In this document: positions 41,922-50,714 of the stretch, piece by piece | Position numbering within the stretch: the stretch's first letter is position 1 | Layout: each line of letters starts with the position of its first letter | Assembly (NCBI GenBank): GCA_035518815.1 | Contig: DATIXG010000082.1 | Span: 62,001 to 126,000, forward strand | DNA from: AG25 sp035518815 | GTDB lineage: Bacteria; Gemmatimonadota; Gemmatimonadetes; Gemmatimonadales; GWC2-71-9 | Length of the DNA stretch: 64,000 nucleotides | Direction of reading: 5' to 3' | The notes under the pieces: generated by a model | Seen by the model: only the letters and a program-made list of their open reading frames with translations | What the model was told of the DNA's origin: nothing | Database searches by the model: none | Program-made: the position numbers and the translations under genes

Positions 41922-43811
41922 ATGACGCCCGGTGCCGAACGGCGCAGCGCCCGCTATGCCGCGCTCCTCGCGCTCGCCGCGCTCGGGGTCGTCTATGGCG
42001 ATATCGGTACGAGCCCGCTGTACTCGGTCCGCGAGGCGTTCCACGGGCCTCACGCCATTGCCCTCACGCCCGGTAACGTGCTGGGTGTGCTCTCGCTGAT
42101 CTTCTGGGCACTCGTACTGGTCGTGACGATCAAATACCACATCGTGATCATCCGCGCTGACAACAAGGGCGAAGGGGGCGTACTCGCCCTGATGGCGCTC
42201 ATCCAGGGAAACCGCGGGGCGCGGGGCCTGTCCCCTCGCCATGTCGTCATGGTGCTCGGAATGTTCGGCGCCGCTCTCATGTACGCTGATGGCGCCCTGA
42301 CACCGGCGATCTCGGTGCTGAGCGCGGTCGAGGGGCTCGAAGTCGCGACTCCGGCCCTGGCGGAGTGGGTAGTGCCCATCACGACGGTGATCCTGGTCGG
42401 CCTGTTCCTCCTCCAGCACCGAGGCACAGCCCGCGTCGGGGCAGTGTTCGGGCCGGTGATGCTGGTCTGGTTCGCGAGCCTAGCGGTCCTGGGCGTGCGG
42501 GGCATCCTCGGCGCGCCGGGCGTGCTGGCCGCGGTGTCGCCGCTCGAGGCCATTCGGTTCATCGCGGAGGACCCCCACCGCGCGCTGATCGTGCTCGGCG
42601 CGGTCTTTCTCGTTGTCACCGGCGGCGAGGCGCTGTATGCGGACCTGGGGCATTTTGGCCACAGCGCCATCCAACATGCGTGGTTCACAATCCCCCTCCC
42701 GGCCCTCATGCTCAACTATTTCGGCCAGGGGGCGTTGCTCCTCCGACATCCGGAGGCGGCCGTGAATCCGTTCTACCTCCTGTCGCCGGACTGGGCCCTG
42801 TATCCGCTCATCGCGCTCGCCACAGCCGCCACGATCATTGCGGCTCAAGCCGTGATCACGGGGGCCTTCTCGCTCACGCGGCAGGCTGTGCAGCTCGGAT
42901 ACTGTCCCCGCGTGCAGATCGAGCACACCTCCTCGCGCGAGATGGGCCAGATCTACGTTCCGGCGGTGAACTGGGGGCTGATGCTCCTCACGTGCGCCAT
43001 CGTGTTCGGGTTCCGCACATCGAGCAACATCGCAGGCGCGTACGGCGTCGCGCTCTCGACCCTGATGGTCATCACTACGCTCATGTTCTACGTCATGAGC
43101 CGGGATGTGTGGGGATGGAGTCCGTTGCGCGCGAGTCTCGTCGCCGGGCTGTTCCTCCTCCTCGACCTGCCGTTCCTGATCGGGAACGCGTTGAAGATCC
43201 CGCACGGCGGCTGGTTCCCGTTGGTGCTGAGCGCGGGCATCTACCTGCTGCTCACGACGTGGAAGTTGGGACGCGAAATCCTCGTCCGACGGATGCAGGA
43301 GAAGACCGTACCCCTCACCATGCTGCTCGCCGATCTGGCGGCGGAACCGCCGACGCGCGTGCCGGGCACGGCAGTCTTCATGTACGGCACGACCGACGGC
43401 ACTCCACCCCCCTTCGTGCACAATCTGGCGCACAACAAGGTCGTCCACGAGAAGGTGGTCTTTCTGACCGTCGTCACGCGCGAAGAGCCGCATGTCCCCC
43501 TCGCCGAGCGCGTGGAGGTCAAGCGCCTCGGCAAAGGATTCCATCGCGTCACCGCCTTCTACGGGTTCATGCAGGACCCGCACATCGAGGAGATTCTCGA
43601 GGCCTGCAAGCCGCAGGGACTCAACATCCCGATCGCGGGGACGACGTTTTTCCTGGGCCGCGAGACGCTCATCGCCGCGGATCGCCCGGGCATGCCGATC
43701 TGGCGGGAGAAGATCTTCGCGTTCATGTCACGCAACGCGCTCCGCGCCACCGCGTTCTTCCGCATTCCGGCGGAGCAGGTATTCGAAGTCGGGACACAGG
43801 TGGAGCTGTAG
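41922..43811 (+). CDS. kup: Potassium uptake protein Kup
   Basis: 629 residues, full length for the KUP/HAK/KT family. The signature GVVYGDIGTSPLYSVREAFHG lies at residues 19-39, followed by about 12 transmembrane helices. A cytoplasmic C-terminal domain (VPGTAVFMYGTTDGTPPPFVHNLAHNKVVHEKVVFLTV) follows. It imports potassium with protons. Just two bases separate it from rtcB. The strong hairpin after it closes this gene cluster. Confidence 0.97.
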   Translation: MTPGAERRSARYAALLALAALGVVYGDIGTSPLYSVREAFHGPHAIALTPGNVLGVLSLIFWALVLVVTIKYHIVIIRADNKGEGGVLALMALIQGNRGARGLSPRHVVMVLGMFGAALMYADGALTPAISVLSAVEGLEVATPALAEWVVPITTVILVGLFLLQHRGTARVGAVFGPVMLVWFASLAVLGVRGILGAPGVLAAVSPLEAIRFIAEDPHRALIVLGAVFLVVTGGEALYADLGHFGHSAIQHAWFTIPLPALMLNYFGQGALLLRHPEAAVNPFYLLSPDWALYPLIALATAATIIAAQAVITGAFSLTRQAVQLGYCPRVQIEHTSSREMGQIYVPAVNWGLMLLTCAIVFGFRTSSNIAGAYGVALSTLMVITTLMFYVMSRDVWGWSPLRASLVAGLFLLLDLPFLIGNALKIPHGGWFPLVLSAGIYLLLTTWKLGREILVRRMQEKTVPLTMLLADLAAEPPTRVPGTAVFMYGTTDGTPPPFVHNLAHNKVVHEKVVFLTVVTREEPHVPLAERVEVKRLGKGFHRVTAFYGFMQDPHIEEILEACKPQGLNIPIAGTTFFLGRETLIAADRPGMPIWREKIFAFMSRNALRATAFFRIPAEQVFEVGTQVEL

Positions 43812-43820
43812 GAAAGGGCA

Positions 43821-43856
43821 AGCCCCCGGGACGGCCCAGAAGGCCGCCCGGGGGCT
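43821..43856 (+). terminator. Strong hairpin after kup
   Basis: Ten-base arms AGCCCCCGGG (43821-43830) and CCCGGGGGCT (43847-43856) enclose a second 5-bp stem (CGGCC/GGCCG) with a CAGAA loop, so it forms one long hairpin 10 bases after the kup stop. No U-tract follows on either strand, so termination may need Rho or the hairpin may protect the mRNA end. Confidence 0.6.
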
Positions 43857-44412
43857 CAGCACACCGGCTACCCGGAGCCGGGGGATTGCTCCCTCGTTCT
43901 TCATCCTGCCGCCGCCGGTTGACTGATGCGTCGCTCGGTAGGGCGAACAGGAGCTCCGGCTTTGATCCCCAAGCAGCCTGGCCGGGCCGCAAGGTTCACC
44001 GGTATGGGTGCTACGGCTCAGATCGGGTCGCGGACCGACCTTCCGCACTGCTCGCCGAGGCACCGCGTCGGCGAGGATGGGCACACGCGACTGGCCCCAT
44101 CTGTCCAAGCCGGAGAGCTAGCTCCCGGATCGCCGGCCGCCTGAGCCCTTGTTTGCGTCGGCGGCCTCCCCGGAATTTCCGCTCGGACCCACCCTGAAGG
44201 CGTTGTCAAAGCGCGAGGCTTCGACCCTTCCCTGCAAGGTGCGTGGACGCCAATATAGGGGCCCCACGAAACCGCGCAAGTGCCGATGTTTCTTCGGGTT
44301 AGCTCACTTCACTGTGAATCGCATGTGGACACTAACCCACGCCTTCACCAGCCCTTGCACGAGCCATCCACATAATGTGGAGTGATCAATCCACAATCCG
44401 TCCACGGACCGA
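43857..44412. other. Non-coding stretch of about 560 bases with several inverted repeats
   Basis: No plausible gene: open frames here give arginine- or proline-rich translations without ribosome sites. The first 270 bases are very GC-rich and contain perfect inverted repeats. One is CTCGCCGA/TCGGCGAG at 44051-44058 and 44068-44075, and another is GAGCTAGCTC at 44115-44124. The rest (44260-44412) is less GC-rich, with direct echoes of TCCACA (near 44369, 44391, 44401). A structured RNA or an old, decayed gene are possibilities; I could not match it to RNase P, tmRNA, SRP RNA or a known riboswitch. Confidence 0.45.
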
Positions 44413-44868
44413 CTAGGAGGGTTGTCCGACTCGGTGCTGGAACGTGCGAGCGGCGCCTCGGTATCGACGGATGGCGTCATCCAGACGCGCGAGGCGGTAC
44501 GGCGCCCACGCGGCCAGGGAGTCCACCTTGCGGTACCCTACCCCAGTCGTGAAATCGGCGGCGCAAACATTGAGCGCGGTGCGGAGGGACGTGAGTTCGT
44601 GGCGCAGTTGAGAGTCGAGCGAGTCGGCAGCGAGGCGCTGACCCTGCGCGGCAGCGCTGGCGCAGTGCCGCTGGACCCGGGCCGCCCGCGAAAGCACCAG
44701 GTCGGGAGAAGCGTGATTCAGGTCTGCGCGAAACGCCGTCGTAGCGGCAGAAACCGCTGTCAGCGAGTCGTCGAATGCTTTGAGGGCCGCGAGCCGCTGC
44801 GTCCGCGCGGCGGAGTCCGGAATCTGGGCGTGGAGGATCGCGGTGAGCGCGATCAACGGGCCCAGCAT
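44413..44868 (-). CDS. Small secreted helical protein (paralogue A)
   Basis: 151 residues with a short signal peptide (MLGPLIALTAILHAQ). The mature protein is predicted all-helical, with two cysteines (QRHCASAAAQ and LNVCAADFTTG) about 38 residues apart. It ends LARLDDAIRRYRGAARTFQHR. The protein at 45537-46049 has the same layout and a similar closing helix (LRAYEAALRDFRGAIG), so the two appear to be distant paralogues. It is one base after the preceding same-strand gene and probably co-transcribed with it. Confidence 0.7.
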   Translation of the reverse strand: MLGPLIALTAILHAQIPDSAARTQRLAALKAFDDSLTAVSAATTAFRADLNHASPDLVLSRAARVQRHCASAAAQGQRLAADSLDSQLRHELTSLRTALNVCAADFTTGVGYRKVDSLAAWAPYRLARLDDAIRRYRGAARTFQHRVGQPS

Positions 44869-44869
44869 G

Positions 44870-45490
44870 TTACAGATCTATGCCGACTTCGTCGTAGCGG
44901 TAGGCGTCCTGGGAATCCGTCGACCCGAACAAGCAGCCCGCGCCTCCCGCAGCGAACCATCCGGCAACGAGCTGTGTGGCGCCCGGCTGGGCGGTGTCGG
45001 CGAACAGTGCCCGCAGCCAGCGGCTGATATGACGAAGCTCCGGCGCGCGCCGCGAGAGGAGCGCCAGCACGGCGCCGGTACCCTGCGTGGCGCGGAGAAA
45101 ATGGGCCATCGCGTGCGCGCGCTGCGCGAAGCTGTACGCGCGCACACCCGGCTGGTCGAAGAGGAGCGTGCTCTCGTACGGATCGGCCGGTGGCGCGTCC
45201 ATCCGGGGCCCGAAATAGACGTAGACCCGCTCCTCCCCCTCGCGGCGCTCGACGACGACGGCTGCCGAGTCCGGGCTCAGGCGCGCCGCGTGGATCACAT
45301 CGCCGTCGACGAGGATGCCGACGGCCATGGTCCACTCGATCGCCGCAAGTCCCTGATCCAGCGGGCATCCGACCGCGTCATCGTACGCGAGCAACCGCGG
45401 GGCGGCCCCGGCCCGGAGGAAGAAATGCGCCAGGGCATCGGCACGGTCGTCGAAGATCCGGGTTTGCCGTGAGGTTGCGGGAACCGTCAT
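44870..45490 (-). CDS. Soluble protein of unknown function
   Basis: 206 residues from the ATG of MTVPATSRQTRIFDDRADALAHFFLRAG. Tryptophan and tyrosine are frequent, and a beta-rich middle (AAVVVERREGEERVYVYFGPRMD) is followed by helices (GVRAYSFAQRAHAMAHFLRATQG; LRHISRWLRALFAD). No signal peptide or metal site is visible. The long upstream extension of the frame is antisense to the paralogue B gene. It heads a two-gene unit with the secreted helical protein. Confidence 0.7.
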   Translation of the reverse strand: MTVPATSRQTRIFDDRADALAHFFLRAGAAPRLLAYDDAVGCPLDQGLAAIEWTMAVGILVDGDVIHAARLSPDSAAVVVERREGEERVYVYFGPRMDAPPADPYESTLLFDQPGVRAYSFAQRAHAMAHFLRATQGTGAVLALLSRRAPELRHISRWLRALFADTAQPGATQLVAGWFAAGGAGCLFGSTDSQDAYRYDEVGIDL

Positions 45491-45536
45491 GGCGGGATTA
45501 TAACCCACACCTAGACCATCTGACAGAGGAGCTTCG

Positions 45537-46049
45537 ATGCGTGTGCTCACGCTGGCCATGTGGCTGATCGCCAGCAGCGCCGCCGCCCAAGAGCCCGTGG
45601 CGGTGAGCGCCGAGTCGGCGCGCACGGAATCCGTTCCCGCGCCCCCACCACCCAGTCCGGAGCAGCTGAAGTATCTCGATGGGCTCAAGACGGCGGGTCG
45701 AGGGGTCGCGCAGCTCAAGTCTGGTGTGACGAGCGTCGCGAACGCAGGGCGCGATACGACCAAGCTCAAGCTCGCCGGCCGGCGCCTCGGCGGTCTGTGC
45801 GGGGCCGCCCGTGGCTTCATGTCGAGCGGCCGATCCAAGATGCAGGCCAACGCGTATGCCGACTCGACCCAGCTCAGGGCGCGTCGCCTCGCCACGCAGA
45901 TCGACACGCTGGTGAAGGTTGCTGGCCGGTGCGAATCGAGCGCCGCCAGGCAGACGGACAGCACTGCTAGTGCCGTCCTCAATGGGCTCCGCGCCTACGA
46001 GGCCGCCCTGCGTGATTTCCGAGGAGCCATCGGCCTCCCGAATCACTGA
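45537..46049 (+). CDS. Small secreted helical protein (paralogue B)
   Basis: 170 residues with a signal peptide (MRVLTLAMWLIASSAAAQ). A proline-rich linker (SVPAPPPPSPEQ) comes next, then an all-helical domain with two cysteines (GLCGAARG and AGRCESSAARQ) and the end AALRDFRGAIGLPNH. It resembles the protein at 44413-44868 in cysteine spacing and closing helix. The two lie on opposite strands around an unknown gene, diverging from about 45500. Confidence 0.7.
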   Translation: MRVLTLAMWLIASSAAAQEPVAVSAESARTESVPAPPPPSPEQLKYLDGLKTAGRGVAQLKSGVTSVANAGRDTTKLKLAGRRLGGLCGAARGFMSSGRSKMQANAYADSTQLRARRLATQIDTLVKVAGRCESSAARQTDSTASAVLNGLRAYEAALRDFRGAIGLPNH

Positions 46050-46103
46050 GCCCGGCCGCCAGGTGTCGGCGTGATGTCAGCATACTGTCATTACTGGCCG
46101 TGA

Positions 46104-46132
46104 TTGACAGCACGAAAAGCGGGCTCTAGCTT
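46104..46132 (+). promoter_or_regulatory. Promoter and long leader of the cold-shock gene
   Basis: A perfect -35 TTGACA (46104-46109) is followed after 17 bases by TAGCTT (46127-46132). Transcription would start near 46139 and leave a leader of about 150 bases before the ATG at 46291. Long structured leaders of this length are a hallmark of cold-shock mRNAs, whose folding changes with temperature. The stretch 46050-46290 has no other gene. Confidence 0.65.
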
Positions 46133-46290
46133 TTGCCCCGGTTCAAGCAATACGTGGCACCGTCACCGGTTTGTCTGCGCACCGCGAGGACCATATGTCT
46201 CGCGGTTTTTGTTTGAGCCCGTCTCTGGTCGCGGTGACCTGAGCCGTTCTTTCCCGGGGCAGTGCCCCTCAGTGCCGAGGTTCAAACGGT

Positions 46291-46491
46291 ATGGCAAAGG
46301 GTAAAGTGAAGTGGTTCAACGACGCGAAGGGCTTTGGCTTCATCGCACAGGAGTCGGGTCCGGACGTGTTCGTCCACTTCACGGCGATCCAGGCCGAGGG
46401 CTTTCGCAGCCTCGCCGAGGGCGACACAGTGGAGTTCGAGGTCGCTCAGGGTCCCAAGGGTTTGCAGGCCCAGAACGTTCGTAAGGTCTGA
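46291..46491 (+). CDS. Cold-shock protein (CspA family)
   Basis: 66 residues, one OB-fold domain: MAKGKVKWFNDAKGFGFI with RNP1 (KGFGFI) and RNP2 (VFVHF). It binds single-stranded RNA and DNA and unwinds mRNA structure, aiding translation at low temperature or serving as a general RNA chaperone. It is a single-gene unit with its own promoter, long leader and terminator. Confidence 0.98.
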   Translation: MAKGKVKWFNDAKGFGFIAQESGPDVFVHFTAIQAEGFRSLAEGDTVEFEVAQGPKGLQAQNVRKV

Positions 46492-46510
46492 GCCAAGTCC
46501 GTCGTCGAAG

Positions 46511-46541
46511 CGGGCCCGGGTCACCGGGCCCGTTTCGTTTT
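46511..46541 (+). terminator. Intrinsic terminator of the cold-shock gene
   Basis: Perfect 9-bp arms CGGGCCCGG (46511-46519) and CCGGGCCCG (46524-46532) with a GTCA loop are followed by TTTCGTTTT. It starts 20 bases after the stop codon. Confidence 0.88.
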
Positions 46542-46561
46542 CCGTACCTTATATTGGCTCC

Positions 46562-47089
46562 ATGACGCTTGCCCCGCGCGCAGTCCTGCTGCTCGCCGTC
46601 GGCGCTCTCGGCGCGAGCCCGGTGCCCCCACCCACCTACCGCGGCTTCTCCCCGGGCATGAGCTACCGCACCTTCGCAGACCGCGCTCGCACCCTCGCCG
46701 CGCGAGACACGCTGCGCTGCAATACATCCGCGAGCACCGCGCAGCTGATGGAGTGCGGGGTGAAGATCCGAGACCCGAAGGATAGCGCGCGGTTCTACCT
46801 GAGCGCGTACGTGATCGAAGGGCGGATCGCCATGGTGGCGCTGTTCGACTCGGCAGGCTTCGGCGACAATAAAGGGGTCGCCCTCGTCGACCGCACCAAG
46901 CGCGACCTGACGCGGCAGTTCGGACAGCCCCATCCACTCGGCGCGAGCAGCGTGCAGTGGGCATACGGCCGCCAGGTCGTTCGCTTCAGCTGGCGTGGCC
47001 GGAAAACGGCGCGCTGGATCTCGATCACTCTGTCCGACAACGACGTCATGGATGGCATTTCGCGCTACGTAAAGCGATCCCCTCCTTAG
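46562..47089 (+). CDS. Secreted protein of unknown function
   Basis: 175 residues from the ATG of MTLAPRAVLLLAVGALGASP, a signal peptide. The mature domain is of mixed fold, with two cysteines likely to form a disulfide (DTLRCNTS and LMECGVKI). YRGFSPGMSYRTFADRARTLAARDTLRC at the start recalls proteins in which a SmpA/OmlA-like 'G(M)xxxxF' turn begins the domain, but I cannot assign a family. Alternating strands follow (RFYLSAYVIEGRIAMVALFDSAG; VVRFSWRGRKTARWISITLSD). It follows the cold-shock terminator and is convergent with the kinase gene. Confidence 0.72.
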   Translation: MTLAPRAVLLLAVGALGASPVPPPTYRGFSPGMSYRTFADRARTLAARDTLRCNTSASTAQLMECGVKIRDPKDSARFYLSAYVIEGRIAMVALFDSAGFGDNKGVALVDRTKRDLTRQFGQPHPLGASSVQWAYGRQVVRFSWRGRKTARWISITLSDNDVMDGISRYVKRSPP

Positions 47090-47103
47090 CGCGTCCCACA
47101 ACG

Positions 47104-48774
47104 TCAGTAAGTCAGTTCGACCGCGCCGCTGTTGGGTGAAACCCGGGCCGCGAAGTCACCGCGGTCGCTGTGGGGGCCAGTGTAGGGGTGCGCGACGTTG
47201 TAGGCGGCCACGCTCGAGTTCGCATAGAGGCGGTAATAGCCGATGTGGGCCCGGACCGCACCGCGGGGCACCAGGCAGCCGCAGCGGACGGCCGCCGCGG
47301 TCCCGGGGTTTACTTCGAGGGTGACGTCCGAGGCCGTCGTGTTCGTCACCAGCGGCGCGAAGTACCGCTGGCCGTCGACGAGCGGGGTCAATTCCGAGAC
47401 GTGCCGCCCCAGGCGCGTCGTAACGGCCGGCATCGGCCCTTCCATCGCTTCGCCGAGCGGCGGATTCCCCGGACGGAGCACTCGCCACGTCATCGGCACG
47501 CCCGCGCGACGAGGTACCCAGACCTTCACGGTCTTCCCGGGACCGACGGTATCGGCAGGGGCCCCGTTTCTCACGATCTGCACGGGCTCGACAAGGGAAT
47601 TCTCGACCCACACGGCGGAGCGACCTCCGAACGCCGCCCGCCACGCGTAGAGCCCGAGGGCGCCAATCGCGACGCCGCAAATCCACCATGCCCACACGCG
47701 CAGCCGGCGGGACCCGCCACCGCCCGCCGAGCGCCGCAGCTCACGCTCCACGGTCTGCGAGCCGACAAGCCGCGCCGAGCCGCTCGCTTGGCCTGCTGTG
47801 AGCGCGGCGAGCACGGCGTCCGCACTCTGAAAGCGCTCGTCCGGCTTCTTGGCCAGACACTTGAGGATCACGTCGGACAGCCAGCGGGGGATCTTGGCAT
47901 TCACTTCGCTTGCGACCGGCACCGGATCGGCGAGGTGCTTCCCGACGATCTCGGCGCTCGACTTGCCATCGTAGGGCGGCGCGCCGGTCACCATCTGGAA
48001 CAGCATCGCGCCGAACGCGTACAGGTCGCTCCGGCCGTCCAGGTCCGCCTGCCCGAGCGCCTGCTCGGGACTCATGTACTGCACGGTCCCGACGGTGAAC
48101 CCCGTCGCGGTCTTGCTGCCGCCGGCGCCAGGATCGAGCAATTTCGCGATGCCGAAATCGACGAGCAGCACGCGCCCCGTGGTCGCTTCGAGCATCACGT
48201 TGTCGGGCTTGATGTCGCGGTGCACGAGCCCCTGCGTGTGCGCATGCGCGAGCGCCTGCAGGATCGGCTCGGCCACGCGCAGCGCTTCTGCGACCGGCAA
48301 CATCCCGCGACGCCGCAACGTCTCCGCTAGCGACTCGCCTTCGATGAACGGCATGACATAGTAGACCAGGCCCTCACCGTCGCCCGTAAAATGGATCGGC
48401 AGGATCGCCGGGTGCTGGAGTCGCGCCAGCGCTTTCGCCTCCTGGCGGAACCGCGCGATCATCCCCGGAGTCCACGCGATTTCGGGGTGGAGCACCTTGC
48501 AAGCGAGCCGTCGATCCAGATCCAGGTCCCCGACCTCGTAGACCTCGGCGAATCCGCCCTGACCCACCAGCCGGCGCACCTCGTACTTGGAGCCGAGCGC
48601 CCGGGCGAGTCGCGTACTCGTCGCCTCCCCGATCGCCGACGCGACGCTGACCGGCGTCACCGTCGCTCGCTCGCTCGAAATCACTGTTGGGGACGGTTTG
48701 CCGCAGGAGGGACAGAAGGCGGACCCTGTGGGAATCTCCGCCCTGCAAGACGGACACGTGAGCTGGATCGACAC
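47104..48774 (-). CDS. Membrane-bound serine/threonine protein kinase with N-terminal zinc ribbon
   Basis: About 556 residues if started at the GTG of SIQLTCPSCRAEIP; the frame is open upstream, so the start is uncertain. The first 25 residues form a zinc ribbon (CPSC...CPSC). The kinase domain follows: GQGGFAEVYEV, lysine in LACKVLHPE, HRDIKPDN, DFGIAK and GTVQYMSPEQ. Then come a linker, one membrane helix (VWAWWICGVAIGALGLYAW) and an extracytoplasmic domain of about 170 residues with two cysteines (RCGC). It resembles Hanks-type kinases common in this kind of bacterium. The ligand and targets are unknown. It diverges from the hydrolase gene. Confidence 0.93.
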   Translation of the reverse strand: MSIQLTCPSCRAEIPTGSAFCPSCGKPSPTVISSERATVTPVSVASAIGEATSTRLARALGSKYEVRRLVGQGGFAEVYEVGDLDLDRRLACKVLHPEIAWTPGMIARFRQEAKALARLQHPAILPIHFTGDGEGLVYYVMPFIEGESLAETLRRRGMLPVAEALRVAEPILQALAHAHTQGLVHRDIKPDNVMLEATTGRVLLVDFGIAKLLDPGAGGSKTATGFTVGTVQYMSPEQALGQADLDGRSDLYAFGAMLFQMVTGAPPYDGKSSAEIVGKHLADPVPVASEVNAKIPRWLSDVILKCLAKKPDERFQSADAVLAALTAGQASGSARLVGSQTVERELRRSAGGGGSRRLRVWAWWICGVAIGALGLYAWRAAFGGRSAVWVENSLVEPVQIVRNGAPADTVGPGKTVKVWVPRRAGVPMTWRVLRPGNPPLGEAMEGPMPAVTTRLGRHVSELTPLVDGQRYFAPLVTNTTASDVTLEVNPGTAAAVRCGCLVPRGAVRAHIGYYRLYANSSVAAYNVAHPYTGPHSDRGDFAARVSPNSGAVELTY

Positions 48775-48836
48775 GGCACTAAGATTCGCTTCGGAGGTTC
48801 CGGGGGCAACAGTGACGAAGGGGTTATCTTGGCCCC

Positions 48837-49676
48837 ATGCCGATTCTGCGGGTCGCTCTCGGTCTAGCGCTCGCTTATGTCGCACTGGTCGTGCTGGGAT
48901 GGCTGTTCCAGAACCGTCTCGCCTTCCCGGCTCCCCGCAGCCCGGTCCCCAATCCCCAACAGCTCGGGATGGCAAACGGTGAACGCCTCGAGCTCGGGCT
49001 CGGTGACGGCACGACCCTCGTGGGATGGTATCTGCGGCCGCTCGCTGCCGGCGTGGGACCGGCGCGGGCCCTGCTGTGGTTCTACGGCAACGGTGAGAAC
49101 CTCGGGCGGATCTGGCCGGTCCTGCAGGAATTCCAACCTCCTGGCACCGCCCTCCTCGCGGTGGACTACCCGGGCTATGGGGAGAGCGGCGGCTCGGCCA
49201 CGGAAGGCGCGCTGTACATCGCCGGAGATGCCGCGTACCGCGCGCTCGCGGACCGACTGGGCATGGAGGGCCGCATTTTCATCTATGGCCGCTCGCTCGG
49301 CACTGCGGTCGCGATCCGCACTGCAGCGGCGCACCCGGCCGCAGGCCTCATCCTCGAATCACCGTTTACGAACGCCCGCGAGATGGCGCGACTTCACTAC
49401 CCGGCGATGCCCAGCTGGCTTGTGCGCCTGCGTCTCGACAACGTCGCGACCATCCGGCACGTCCGCTGCCCCGTCTTGATCTTTCACGGCGACGCCGACC
49501 GCCTCGTGCCGATCGCCATGGGGCGTCGCGTGGCCGAAGCGGCGCCGGGCCCGGTCGAGCTGGTGACGATCCACCAGTCGGGACACAACGACACCTACGA
49601 CGTAGGCGGTCGCGAGTACCGGGACAGGATATGGGCGTTCGTGACCCGTCCCTCGTCCCCCGTGCCTCGTCCCTAG
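48837..49676 (+). CDS. Alpha/beta hydrolase with N-terminal membrane anchor
   Basis: 279 residues. A membrane helix at residues 2-22 is followed by an alpha/beta hydrolase fold. The oxyanion region is LLWFYGNGENLG, the nucleophile elbow is YGRSLGTAVAI (serine in G-x-S-x-G), the acid is in FHGDADRLVPI, and the histidine is in HQSGHND. It resembles the YqkD/BEM46-type serine hydrolases. The active site should face the periplasm or be membrane-bound inside. Substrate unknown. It is convergent with the next gene. Confidence 0.92.
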   Translation: MPILRVALGLALAYVALVVLGWLFQNRLAFPAPRSPVPNPQQLGMANGERLELGLGDGTTLVGWYLRPLAAGVGPARALLWFYGNGENLGRIWPVLQEFQPPGTALLAVDYPGYGESGGSATEGALYIAGDAAYRALADRLGMEGRIFIYGRSLGTAVAIRTAAAHPAAGLILESPFTNAREMARLHYPAMPSWLVRLRLDNVATIRHVRCPVLIFHGDADRLVPIAMGRRVAEAAPGPVELVTIHQSGHNDTYDVGGREYRDRIWAFVTRPSSPVPRP

Positions 49677-49677
49677 G

Positions 49678-50520
49678 TCAGATGACAGTGACAGGCGGGA
49701 TGCGATCGCGCGTCGCATCGAAGCGACATTGCGCATCGTCCAACGCGCGGCACACCTCGGGCGCCAACTCGTCGGGGAACTTCACGCTCGGGGCCACCCG
49801 TCCCGTCATCACGCGGACGGCGACCAGCGCGCGCGTCACCTCGCAGTGGTCCACATCGGGATCCGTGTGGCCGGCGACGAGGAGACCCTCGAATAACGGC
49901 AGGCTGCGGGGATCTCGGAGGACGTATAACGATTCGAGGATCTTGGGCCCAAGAAAGCGGCGCAGCAGTTCATCGCCGCGGATCCTATCGAACAACCGCA
50001 TCAGGACATCGACGCCTCGTGGGTAATAGCGGGCGGCGTCCACGGCCGCGCCTACGAATGCGTGATGCGCGCCGGGAGTCGTGAGGTAGCACTCGAACAA
50101 CGGCCACGCCGCGGCGGGGTGGCGGTCGGCGAGTCCAAGAAAGGCGAAGTAGCGGCGCGCGCGGGGTGCCGAGATGTCGGCGACGACCGTACGCAGCCCG
50201 GCCACGCCCCATCGTGCACCCACGAGCGCCGCCGCCGCCGCGTGCTGCCACCGTTCGATCTCAGGGACGCGAAACGTCACGAGATGCGGCTCGAAGAAGC
50301 CGCGACTTCGGTCGAGGAGAGCGAGGAGCCGCCGGTCCACTCTTGCGAGGAACGGGGCGAGTGCGACGCGGTCCGTTCGCCGGGCGAGATCGAGCGCGTC
50401 CCAGCTCAGCCGATCCAGGTCATCGTCGGTCCAGGCGGCCTCGAATGCCGCGGGATCGGGCGCCGACAGCAACCCCTCGAGCGCGCCCGCAAACCGACAA
50501 ACTTGCGACACCGCATCCAT
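49678..50520 (-). CDS. Helical protein of unknown function
   Basis: 280 residues with no signal peptide. The sequence is alanine- and leucine-rich and forms many short helices, such as RALVAVRVMTGRVAPSVKFPDELAPEVCRALDDA near the end, in a pattern like irregular HEAT repeats. No catalytic motif is visible. It lies convergent with the hydrolase (one base between the ends) and divergent from the substrate-binding protein. I do not recognise the family. Confidence 0.7.
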   Translation of the reverse strand: MDAVSQVCRFAGALEGLLSAPDPAAFEAAWTDDDLDRLSWDALDLARRTDRVALAPFLARVDRRLLALLDRSRGFFEPHLVTFRVPEIERWQHAAAAALVGARWGVAGLRTVVADISAPRARRYFAFLGLADRHPAAAWPLFECYLTTPGAHHAFVGAAVDAARYYPRGVDVLMRLFDRIRGDELLRRFLGPKILESLYVLRDPRSLPLFEGLLVAGHTDPDVDHCEVTRALVAVRVMTGRVAPSVKFPDELAPEVCRALDDAQCRFDATRDRIPPVTVI

Positions 50521-50714
50521 GACCAGAGGAAACTATGCGGCGCGGAGCACACGGCGAGGGGGGGGCCCGGCTGGCTGGGCCGCCGCGGTTGTCCACACCG
50601 ATCTGGAAAACCGCGTGGAAATCGTCGCCCAACCTATTGTCTGGACCGTGCTTAAGTGATGCGCAATATTGCAATTCCGACTACCCGGCCTTAACCTTGC
50701 CCGCGTCCATCATC

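Noticed and set aside
43900..44140. Cyclic-di-AMP (ydaO-type) riboswitch near kup
   Set aside because: Some fragments look similar (CATCAGTCAACC, TAGGGCGAA), but the conserved core blocks do not occur in the right order, and the region is downstream of kup, not upstream.
42365..44197. A 610-residue plus-strand frame opposite and beyond kup
   Set aside because: An alternative frame of the kup coding region with an arginine/proline-rich translation; no ribosome site or domain.
50663..50672. Palindrome GCAATATTGC upstream of the binding-protein gene
   Set aside because: Only 10 bp and without supporting features; kept out of the feature list.
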